From positions 87,339,882-87,403,881 of the forward strand of contig NC_081824.1 of NCBI RefSeq assembly GCF_030867095.1: a DNA stretch of 64,000 bases. Direction: 5' to 3'. A program made the position numbers and the translations under genes. Source of the stretch: Alligator mississippiensis. Lineage: Eukaryota > Chordata > Crocodylia > Alligatoridae. A model generated the notes under the pieces. It was given only the letters and a program-made list of their open reading frames with translations, had not been told where the DNA came from and searched no databases. Numbering within the stretch: position 1 is the stretch's first letter; each line of letters opens with the position of its first letter. Positions 33,730 through 43,640 of the stretch are shown here, piece after piece.

Positions 33730-36700
33730 TTGACATTGTAACTACTCATCATCAGCAGCAATCCTTTACAGTCAAGGATGATTATCTTCCACAATTGTCT
33801 TATCTTTGTGTCCAAAGATGGCTGACAAGGCCAATCCAGGATCGACAGAATCTACTGAAACTTAGACATGCGTTTCCTCAATGGGTGGATGACTCTGGAT
33901 TCCTGATTCAGTCTGTGCCATGCTGTTTCTGCCACTCCCACTTTTCCTGTTGTTGTCATGAGGTTTCAAAGCACTGAGATCCTTGAAGAAAACTCTTCCT
34001 GGGTGACAGTCTCATATGAGTTGAAGTTGCATTTTTCAAGTTGGCTTTGAGGATGCCCTTGAAGTGCATTCCCTGCCCTCCTCTTGAGTGTACGCCTTGA
34101 TTAAGCTGGAAAAATAAAACTTGCTTTGGAAGCCTGGAGTCAGACATGTAGATGATGTGGCCAGCTCAGCAAAGTTGATGTTGAATGATCATTGCCTTGA
34201 TGCTGTTTACTTGTAAAAGGATGCTAATGTTGGTATGTTTGTCTTCCCACTGGATTCAAAGGATATTCCTAAGGCAGTGTGAATGGTATTTCTCCAGCAC
34301 TTTGAGGTGTTGTTATCCACACTTTAGCTTGGTACAGTAAGGTACGGATCATGCTTGATAAAACATGAGATTAATTTTGAATCTGATTTCACAATCTTCA
34401 AATACCCATTTCCTCAGGTGTCTGAAGTCTGTACTTGCACATCTGAGGCAATGTGGGATTTCTTTGTTGATGTCAGCCTTCCATGAGAGAGGGCTTCTGA
34501 AGTATGGGAAATACTCATTGTTCTCCAGATTCTCACCATAAATATGAATTACTGGAAATGGGGACTGCTCATTAAAAGCTTGTTGATGGAGAATCTTAGC
34601 CTTCTGAATGTTAACCATGAGTCCAATTGTCTTATATGCCTTAGTAAATATGTCAATGATTGCCTGAAGGTCTGCTTCTGACTGAGCACACACTACAACA
34701 CTATCAACTTACTGGTGCTCAGTGATTGAGGTTGAGGTAATCTTGGTGTTGGCTCAGAGTCAGCTGAGATTAAAGAGCTACCTTCCATCTGGTAGTTTAG
34801 CTTCACTCTGAGTGGAAGCTTGTTAGTGGTCAGATGTAAGTAATATTGAGAAGAGTTTTGGAGCAATGAAGCAGCCTTGCTTAACTACCATCTTAACCTT
34901 AAAGGGATCTGTGATAGATGTGTTACTGGGAAACACCACTCGCATACCATCATGGAACAGGCAAAGAATGGTGATGAATTTCTGTGAACATCCATACTTC
35001 AGAAAGATCCTTCACAGCACTTCTTGGTTGACAGAGTTGAAGGTTTTTGTAAAGTTAAAGAAGGCCATGTAGAGGGGTTTATGTTGTTCCCAGCATTTTT
35101 CCTGAACCTGGTGAGCAGTGAAAATCATGTCAGTTGTGCCTCTTGATGCCCTAAACCCCCACTGAGATTCTGGGAGGAACTCTTCAGCAAGTGGAAGGAG
35201 ATAACTCAAGAGGGTTCTTGCAATGATCTTTCCTGTGGTGGACATTAAGGTGATCCCTCTGCAATTTCCACAGTTGGACCTGTCTCCCTTCTTGAAGATT
35301 GTCATGGCCATGGCATCCCTGAGGCCATCTGGGATTTCCTCATCATTCCAAATCTTTATAATGAGGGCATGGAGCTGTGATGTAAGCTTCTTTCCCTGCT
35401 CCTTGAAAATTTCAGCAGGGATTCCATCTGCCTCAGATGCCTTGTCAATCTCCATCTGCTGGATGGCTTAACCCACCTCATTAAGGGTTGGAGGCATTCC
35501 AAGATCATCTCTGACCTGGTGTTGTGGGATGGAGTTGATAGCACTCTCATCAACAACAGTGTCTCAATTGAGAAGGTCTTAAAAATGTTCCTTCCAGTGG
35601 GCATTGATGGGGATCCTCTTTCCTTGATCAGATCTCCTCCATCCTTAGGTCTCAAGGCGGTTGGTCCCCAAGTACTTGGGTTGTAAATAGCTTTGCTGGC
35701 ACTAAAAATATGGGCTGATCATGGATGTCAACCAGATGTCAATGAATCTTCTTTTCCTTGTCTTCCCATCATCTGTTCTTCATATCATAAGTCTTCCTTT
35801 TGGACCACTGCTTTGGCTTGTTAGAGATTGAATTTCTTTTCCTTATAGTTGATATTGTTCTGCCCAGCACAAAAGGCCTTGTGCTTATGGACAATCAACT
35901 CTTGGATTTTCCAGTCATTCTCATCAAACCAGTCTTGACATTTTACTGGTACTGAATCCAAATGTCTCTTCACCAGCACTGATGACAGTGGACTTGAAGG
36001 CATCTAAGCAGTGGTGACATTCTCCTATTGTCATTGATTGGAATTTGCCAGTTTTCTGTTGAGGCACTGGTGGAAGAGGTCTTGCTTGATTGGGTCTTTG
36101 AGTCCTCTGAAGTTCCATCAGCATTGCTTCTGCTGTAGCCATTGTTTAGGGGACAGTTTGAATAACATAACTGAGCAGATGAGTTGGTGATAGGTCCAGC
36201 AATCATCATCTACTAACATAGCTTGAGTGGTGTGGACATCTTTGTGATCCTGGGCAGAAACAATGATGTATTCAATCAAGCTCCAATGCTTAGATTGTGG
36301 GTGTTGTCGTGATGTCTTGTATCTGCTTTTCTGGTGTTTGCGATGATGGTCTATGTTCTACAGATTTGGTCAAGAAGAGGATGCTGTTGGAATTGACCTT
36401 GTTCACTCTTTCCTTGCTGAGGTTTCTGTTCCGGAGGTTTGAGAATCTTCCAAATCTGGTGTTGAAATCACCAAGCAGAATAAGTCTGTATCCCTCTGGA
36501 ACATCAGAGAAGACTTGGATAGCATGGAATTGGCATAGAATTCCTCCTTGGTTTCATTGGCAGCATCAAGTGTTGGGCATGTGCATTGATGACAATGGCA
36601 TATTGGCTCCATGCCAATTTGAGATGGAGAGTCATGAGGCACTTTTTAAGTCTGACAGGGAACTTATTGAGTTAGTTTTTGTGTTCATTCTTAATGGCAA

Positions 36701-37110
36701 AAAGCCAAGTCTGTGAAGTCAGTGTTCTCCTTCCTGCTTACCCTTCCAGAAGAGGGTATAGTCACCTTTTTGTTCTTTGAACTGTCCATATCCCACATTC
36801 TGGGTCTTGCTTAGTGCAGCAATGTCAGTGTTATGTTGCCTGAGTTCTCAAACCATGATTGTAGTGTTGCACTCTGGGTGTTCACTATCCGGATTGTCCT
36901 GATGTTCCAGGTCCTGAAAATGATTGTGTGTAACTACTATGTGTCGTGTGGATACAACATAACTGGGTTTTAACGACTGATTTCTGTGATTTCTAAATCC
37001 CAGTGAGAGAGAAAAGATGAACTGTAATGGATCTGACTGTATAACAGATGGCTTCCTTGAAAAGGCTGGATATTTAAGGATGTCACAATGTGGGCATAGC
37101 TTGCCATTTT
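33730..37110 (-). mobile_element. Decayed non-LTR retrotransposon, not CR1
   Basis: On the minus strand an AP-type endonuclease is followed by a reverse transcriptase. Endonuclease: NPDSEHPE near 36900, then HW-SLIEYIIVSAQDHKDVHT and DDDCWTYHQLICS (36.1-36.3 kb). Reverse transcriptase: EADGIPAEIFKEQG, CRGITLMSTTGKIIARTLL, LPESQWGFRASRGTTDMIFTA, then PLYMAFFNFTKTFNSVNQEVL. Its C-terminal part (TIGLMVNIQKAKILHQ, CLRCASTDFRHLRKWVF) lies at 34349-34693. The frames are broken by several frameshifts and stops, and the catalytic F-DD box is not intact where I can read it. The motif set differs from CR1 (for instance LPESQ-GFR and DMIFT). I cannot name the clade with certainty. The copy is about 3.3 kb, with no ORF1 recognised. 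Confidence 0.75.
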
Positions 37111-37674
37111 CTCCACTACAGTGAACACACATATATCAACTATCCATAATATTCATATTATTAATTCAAGATTAGGCATCTAACACCATACAAAATAAAT
37201 TGTCTTGCCACTCCCCCACCCTGAAAATAACATATAAACTCTCAGTGCATAAATCACCACCATTCACTTTAAGAAAAACCTTTTTACATATTGTAAATGT
37301 GATCAATAAATACACAGTCCCTGAAGGTTGAAGAGATTATGCAAATTTAACCTGATCAACTATATAAGCCATTGAGACAACTCACTGATGCATTAGCTTT
37401 AACCTCTTAGTATGGATATTTTGAATGAGATGTGCAAAAATGCAATGTTAATCAAATAAATCTGTTAAAACTCGTTAAAAATAGGTCAATTGCACATTAA
37501 AACTTAAGGTTATTTATTGATAGTGCACCCTGTTTAAATATTTAAGACCCAGATTTCTTTGTATACCTGGCATTATATCACACTAGGGATTTTTTTTTAA
37601 CTACAATCTACTAATTTATTAGATTATGATAAGGAAAAAAAATATGCTTGTGAAATAATTTTCTTATCATTTGG

Positions 37675-37756
37675 AGTTTTCTTTTATATTCTGTTATATA
37701 TTCTGTTACTTTTATATTCTTTTATATCCCTCTATATTCTTTTATATTCTGGAAAA
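37675..37756 (+). repeat. AT-rich degenerate tandem repeat
   Basis: Repeated 'ttttatattc' units, spaced about 10-17 bases apart, with small variations. Confidence 0.7.
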
Positions 37757-38499
37757 TGCTTTTTATAGGACAATTTCCCAGTGTTTTTTGTTGATGCACA
37801 GTATCTATGTTCCCCTTAGTCATCATTGCAAATATTGTGGTTGTGAGATTCAGTAGTTTTTAAAATTATTCTAAACTTTTATCCACTGGGAAGCAGATGT
37901 AAAATTAGGCCCTGATCTTGAAGATACACTACTAATTTGCTAAAATAATTCTGCTACGCTTTCTCACAGTTAAGTCATATTGATAAATGAGGCAATGTGA
38001 CCAGGTTGACTGAAGATAACATTAACATTATGTAACATATGTTACATAAACAAAACCAATTATATATTATATAAATAATTTAATCTGAATATAATAATTA
38101 CCCTCCTGGTTAATACAATGTGGGTCATTCACTGTGATTAGTGGCCAACCTGATTTGAAAATTTATAGGAGTACAACAGTCCTTTACAGTACGTTCTTCA
38201 TGTATCTCAAGTGCTATAGACTCTTGCTTATATAGACTCATGCTTTTACATAAACAAACAGGATTCAATGTGAAGCAGCAAATAAAATTAAAGAAATTGA
38301 AAACAAACAAGAAGATACTATTATGCCTTTATTTAAATCCATGATGAGCCCACATCTCAAAAGCTGTGTCTGGATGCAGCACCCAGTCTCACAAATGGAA
38401 GACAGAAGAGGTTTTCAGGGGTACAGAATCTACCCATCGGAGAAGAGACTGAAAAAAACTAGCTTGAATCAGCTTGGAAAAGACATGATTGAGTGACAG

Positions 38500-38632
38500 G
38501 GTTGCCAGGGTAGTTTTAGTAATAGGTTAGGCAAGAATTTTTGGGGGATGGCTTGGATAGAAATGATCCTGCCTCAGGCAGGGGGTTGGACTAGATGACC
38601 TCCTGAGGTCCCTTCTTGTTCTGCTTTTTTAT
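38500..38632 (+). mobile_element. CR1 3' tail inserted in the older LINE
   Basis: The segment has the standard CR1 tail ('gttggactagatgacctcct', 'gaggtcccttct'). It interrupts the older LINE between 'gattgag' and 'actgag', which may be remnants of a target duplication (7 of 9 positions match). Confidence 0.65.
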
Positions 38633-38727
38633 CACTGAGGGAGATATGATGGAAGCCTGTAAAATCCTGGGATCACTCTAATCTGTTTCTTATACTCTTC
38701 CTCTAAAATCTTTGCTATTTGTCACTG

Positions 38728-39490
38728 TGAGGGTCAGATTACATGTTACAATTAGACCATGTTAAGAGTAGCTAAAATGTAAATGATCATGCAGTATTAA
38801 GGCTCATTATCAAGTGCTAAGTGCCCTGTACATGTCTCAAAGTTGCACCATTTTGGGCAAGGGTTAGCTTTGAGCTGTGCTACCCAACTTTTGACTGTTC
38901 AACAGAGATAAAACTACTAACTTGTAGCCACATGGTACACACTGCTACAAGTTGCATGGGTTGCCCCTTCTCCTTACCCCCTTAGGCTAACCATCTGAAA
39001 ATCCTGGAAAGCCAGGACATCATTTGGGAAATCTGAGGGACTGCCCTCACCCCACACTCTCACAAGTTGGTGGGGATTGGGCTGCATGCTGGGTAGACAG
39101 TCCTGCCTGCCTGCAAGGTGCTCCACACCACTGTGACTGCCAGCCAGACTGCACCCCATGTCTCTGCATTTCCAGGACACCCACTATTATTCTTAAAAGT
39201 TGGCTGGGACCAGGCTTAGAAATCCAGGACTGTCCTAGCTAAACTGGGTCATATGGTCATTCTGTCTATACTGCAGCTACAGAGCTGCTGACCATGGCAG
39301 GCATAGAGCAGACTTAGAAGCTTCTAGCTATGCCCTTACTCACCAGCCCTCTAACATCAGGTCTGAGCAGTGCATGTTAGAGAGGGTATTAAGCCTTAAT
39401 GTACCACTGCTCACAGTATGTGCTAACTTTAACATAAGCCAACATTCCTTAGAGTTAGCACATGCTCATTGTAACACGTAATCTTGCCTT
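38728..39490. mobile_element. MITE (about 760 bp) with 25-bp inverted ends
   Basis: The left end (gagggtcagattacatgtta...) and the reverse complement of the right end (gaaggcaagattacgtgtta...) match at about 20 of 25 positions. The element splits the LINE 3' end. A second MITE-like palindromic unit lies inside it (38983-39261). Confidence 0.65.
38983..39261. mobile_element. Smaller MITE nested in the previous one
   Basis: The ends 'ctaaccatctgaaaatcctgg' (left) and, reverse complemented, 'gaatgaccatatgaccc' with 'ggacagtcctgg' resemble each other and the ends at 30806-31961. The internal 'ccaggac' motifs occur near both ends. The boundaries are approximate. Confidence 0.4.
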
Positions 39491-39541
39491 CAGAGACAGG
39501 ATACTGGGCTAGATGGGCCTGGTACAGCGGTTCTTATGTTA

Positions 39542-41228
39542 TCATGTTTCATCCCTGCAGCCAAATTATCCAGGAATGTTGTTTCAGGTAGTACACGTAC
39601 TGTCTTGCAAATGGGCTTCAACAACTGTGATCTTCACAAACCCAGGACACTCTGGGCCAAGAATTTATTTTCTCCTCTAATAGACCAAATATTTAGCTCT
39701 GAATTAGCTACTGACCCTAATTGCCTGAGGTTGTTCTGGAACCTCAAGCAGTAGAGGTTTATGCTGTTAGATCTTCAAATTCTTCAATCCCTTTACATAC
39801 CCTTGCTATCATTACACTGAGGCAGTGAGCCCAGAGCATCCCTCCAAAACATTGTTCCTTGTTTATCTCACCTGGTTCTTCCTCTGAAAGAATTAGACAC
39901 TCCTTACCAAGTCTCAGAAAAACCCATTTGAAGATTCATGTCTAACTAAATCCAATAAGAGCTTAAGTGACTCAAATAACAGGAGAAAGAAGGACAGTGA
40001 TACACGTTTGTTGAATAGTCAACCAAGTAAGTGGCTTGCCACTTATCCCTTATCATTGTGTATTTTAATGCTAAAGCATGGAAAAAATACATTATTCAAC
40101 ATGGAACCTGAAGCTATGTTGCCTACAACCTACACACTAACCAGGACTAAAATAAAAAAGCAAAACATCAAGTTAGTGGTAAATCTCTGCAGTTTCATTC
40201 TGAATAGTTACCAGTAGTGTTAGGAAAAAATGAAAAATATTCTCATTCAAACACTCAAAAAGAAAGCCCTCCCTTTATTTAAATTCAAATCTTGGCAGAA
40301 ATTTTTAGTCAAATTTTAGAAAAAAATGTGTTTATTATTACTTTTTTGAAAATCTGACCTTTTATCAAAATTCAAAATGTCACCGACTGATTCTTTAGTT
40401 GGGGCAAAATGTTGAAACTTTCAGTCTGCTTCTTAATTGTTACTGCCAATTTTTCCTCAAAGTCAAGAGGCATACAGGCTCTGTGGTCTGATGTACGGTT
40501 CTAGAGGGTTTGCTTTGATAAATTTGAATTAGACTGTCCATCATTAGACAATGTTGTTTCCTAATAGGACAAGAAGCCTCAATGGTATGTGATTTTTGGA
40601 CTTTGCAAAGACTAAGAGGTCCAGGATCTCTTTTGAGTCCGCCAGTGTCCTGGAGTAAATCACTTAGCACCAAGATCCTCACATAAAAGATGATGATGGT
40701 GATGATGATGATGATGTCTTTTGTGAAGTAATTTTTGAGGTATGGTAAGTGTTAATGATGATGAGAATACTTCCCAGGATCTTTTTTGAACCCACTATTC
40801 TCATGTGGATAAGAGACTCAGTCTAAATTATTGTTGGGCTACAGACTACAGCTTGGCATGACCTCAGCCCAAGCAAAAAGGAGAGACTTGAAGTAAATCC
40901 GTCATGATTCAGCACAGATGACATTGTGCACAACTGTTAATCCCTGTGTGTCTAAACCACCACCCTCAAGGACACTTTAAGGACTGAAATACCACATTTC
41001 TTCTCTCCCTCTCCTTTCCCCACTCCCTTTTACAAAGGCCTACCAGGCCCTTCTTGGCTAGAATCTTTGGGGGCAAGAGACTGGATACTAACAAACAATG
41101 AGAAATGATCGCTAATAATAAACCGAAGTGGGCTGAGCCACCAAGTACAGGAGATCAAAATCTTATTTGCTCTGCTAGTTTTCCCATCCCTGGCTAACTG
41201 GAACTAACTGGGGCAGATATCTTCACTG
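39542..41228. other. Intergenic DNA with a (GAT)n microsatellite
   Basis: No supported gene. A (GATGAT)n run occupies 40689-40716. Confidence 0.55.
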
Positions 41229-41443
41229 CAGGGCCAGACACAGGCATAGGTGAACTGGGTGGCTGCCCAGGACCTGGACAGAAGTGGGGCCCAAAATGGT
41301 ATATATTTTTTTATTGTTATCATTATATCTGGCGAAGTGGGGCTCAATACTAAAAGTTTCCCCAGGGCCAGCAGGAGTGTAGGTATGGTGCTGCTGTACT
41401 GCCTGGATTGCCTGTCACTGTCCCTATCTCCTTCTAGGCCCTG
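41229..41443. mobile_element. hAT-type MITE (215 bp)
   Basis: The ends CAGGGCCAGACACAGG and, reverse complemented, CAGGGCCTAGAAGGAG are inverted. The flanking octamers cttcactg and ccacactg agree at 6 of 8 positions, consistent with an old hAT target duplication. No coding capacity. Confidence 0.6.
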
Positions 41444-42389
41444 CCACACTGGTTTTTCTCAGCTCCCTGACCCCAGAGGGCTTCTGGAAGATCCCTTCTG
41501 CTCAGCCCCAGCCTCTTAGCCTCTTTTGTTCCCCTTCTGAAGTGAGCACAGGAGTTATGATTATTTTAAGGGGAGGGGCTTGTTCCAGGCCCAGGTCCTC
41601 TGGGGTCCCAGGCGGAGGCAAGCAAAGCGCCTCATGAATTTGCTGCTGGCTTCTTGGAAGTCATGAAGCCAGGTCCTGCGGGGGCCGATTAAGCTGCAAG
41701 TCACAGCAGCCAGAGCCCCAGCGCCGGCGAGGCAGCCTCTGCCTGCTCTCGGCTCCACAATGGCATCATTGACTATTTATTTACTCGGTACAACAAGGCT
41801 GCTGTTTGCTTCAGTATAGGAGCTTTTCAGCCAGCATAAAAAAAAGAGAGAGGGAGGAAAAAAAACCTAACTCTTTGATGCAGTATGAGACAGACCGCCC
41901 CCCCCCCCCCCAATCGCTGCTGAGGGGTTAAGCTTTTTTAAGCATCAGCCTGGGAGATGCGACCAGCCCTTGAAGGGAGGGAGCGTCTGCGTTGCCGGTG
42001 TGAGCGGAGAGCGGGGAGCAGGGGCGGGCGGGCGGGCGAGCAGGGTTTCCCTCTCTCCGGCTCGCCAGGCACCTCGGACGGGGGAGCTGGAGCCAGGAGA
42101 GCAGAGGCGAGGGAGAGCCTGGGATGCTGCAGGGCACGGCGGGGCTGGGCTGGGCAGCGGGCCGAGGGGGCGATGAGGAGGCAGGCGGGGGCTCGGCCGT
42201 GCTGTGGACGGCAGCGAGGGGCTGAGGACCAGGGAAGCGCTGCGAGGCCCGGCCTGGGGCTGGGGGAAGCAGGAGAGCCCCAAGGACAGGTGCGGGGCAG
42301 GGCCGGGTCCTGCCCTCGCCTCCCTGCCCTGCCCCTGCGGCCTCTTTCAGCCTCCTCCCCATGGCTTCCCCTGAGAAACGCCCCCACCG

Positions 42390-42616
42390 CCCCCTCCCCA
42401 CCCACTCCCCCCGTGTACCCCCACACCCCAATGCACTTCACACACAGCCCTACGCCCCCACCTATCCCCCACACGCCCATGCACACCTACAGCCCCCATG
42501 CACCCCTCACACACACCCCTACCCCCCATCCACCCCTACGCCCCCAAGTGCCCCCCACACCCCATGCACCCCTGCAAACACCCCTTTACACCCCCCATTC
42601 ACCCCACCACACACCC
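42390..42616 (+). repeat. C-rich CACCCC-type minisatellite
   Basis: About 230 bases of degenerate 'cacacccc', 'ctacgccccc' and 'atgcacccct' units, with almost no G on the plus strand. It sits in the upstream part of the CpG island, directly beside the hAT MITE. Confidence 0.8.
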
Positions 42617-42617
42617 C

Positions 42618-42801
42618 CAGGGCTGGATTAACCCTTTAGTGGGCCCCAGGCAAACAAACCCGCGCGCCCCTACTTCGCACTGTATACTTCTACATTTTTC
42701 CCACTCGGTACTTATATAAAACAAGCACAACCGGGTTCCTTCTTCCCTTAGGGCCCTAGGTATGTGTCCAGTTTGCCTATGTATGCCTTAATCCAGCCCT
42801 G
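42618..42801. mobile_element. hAT-type MITE (184 bp) inside the CpG island
   Basis: The inverted ends both read CAGGGCTGGATTAA, left from 42618 and right reverse complemented to 42801. The flanking octamers cacacccc and cacacacc agree at 7 of 8 positions, although the surrounding CA-rich repeat weakens this. The ends resemble those of the block at 5765-8149. Confidence 0.75.
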
Positions 42802-42999
42802 CACACACCCACCCACCAATCCTTCCCCCGCGCCCCCGGCCTCTTGCACTGTCCCGGGGCCCGGGGCTGACCCCCGGCTGTGGGGGGCGGACCCGGGTCC
42901 TGCCCGGCAGCAGCGCCCGGTGCCGGCGGAGCAGGCAGAGGCGGCGGGAGAAGGGGGCTGGGAGCCCGGCAAGGGCGGCGCGCCCCGCCCCTCCCGCGG

Positions 43000-43239
43000 C
43001 TCCCGGCTCCCGGCAGGCAGGGGGCGTGTCGCTCGGCTCGGCTCCGCTCCGCTCGGCGGCAGCCGCCACCGCCTCCTCCTCCACCCCCCACCCCCACCGC
43101 CTCCTCCTTCGCCGCCGCTGCCGCCTGCTCCGGCACTCGCGCGCGGCTCCGGCTGCACCTCAGTCCCGCCGCTTGCCCCTGCCGCTCCGCTCCTTGCCGG
43201 GCAGCGGCCAGCCCCGCGCTGCCCCCGCTCCTCTGCAAG
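43000..43239 (+). other. GRIK2: Candidate non-coding first exon of GRIK2
   Basis: A splice donor-like CAAG|GTAGG sits at 43239/43240 in the CpG island, and the next good acceptor is at 48229-48230, before the exon with the GRIK2 start codon. A spliced leader from here to that exon is a reasonable model, since GRIK2 is known to have untranslated first exon sequence. The start at 43000 is a guess, as no TATA or initiator can be read. Alternative donors exist nearby, so the exon end is also uncertain. Confidence 0.4.
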
Positions 43240-43640
43240 GTAGGACGCGCTGCCCCGGCCGCCGGCCCCCGCCCCAGGTCCCGCACGCTGCCCCGAGCCG
43301 TGGGGGGAGCAGGGGGCAGCCATCGCCGCCCTCCCGCGCAGCCGGGGCTGCCCTTGCAGCGCCGCGGGGGAGCGGGGAAGGGGCCGGGACTTGTGGAGCT
43401 GGGTGGGCTCGGGCTGTGCCCCCGGATTTCTCCCCCTTCCCCCTCCAGCTCCTCGCCCAGCCGCCTCCTGTGTCAGGCAACTCGCCTCCTCCACTTCCTG
43501 GAGCCAGTCCTGTCACCTGCGGTTGAGCAAAGTGGAGGAGAAAAGCCCCGCTGTTCCGGCAGCAAGTGGCCGGGGCTCCCCGCATGGTCGGGGCGGTGTT
43601 TCCCCTCCCTTCTGGCTCCTGTGTGCCCACGGTGGAAAGG

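Larger units (their letters stand above)
38290..39541 (+). mobile_element. L3/CR1-like LINE 3' end carrying two insertions
   Basis: The LINE appears in three pieces: 38290-38499 (tactattatgcctttattt, cccacatctcaaaagctg), 38633-38727 (ggagatatgatggaagcctg) and 39491-39541 (agacaggatactgggctaga, the typical 3' end). Joined in order they follow the usual L3/CR1 3' sequence. A CR1 tail lies between the first and second pieces, and a MITE between the second and third. Confidence 0.7.
41930..43640 (+). promoter_or_regulatory. GRIK2: CpG island, likely GRIK2 promoter region
   Basis: The region is very GC-rich and dense in CpG, unlike the AT-rich flanks, with many GGGCGG/CCGCCC boxes and no TATA box near the candidate first exon. 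It lies 5 kb upstream of the exon holding the GRIK2 start codon, and it is the only island in the window. CpG islands mark promoters of most vertebrate genes, so it is the best candidate promoter. Its long open frames on both strands are a by-product of base composition. A C-rich tract and a hAT MITE interrupt it at 42.39-42.80 kb. Confidence 0.75.
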
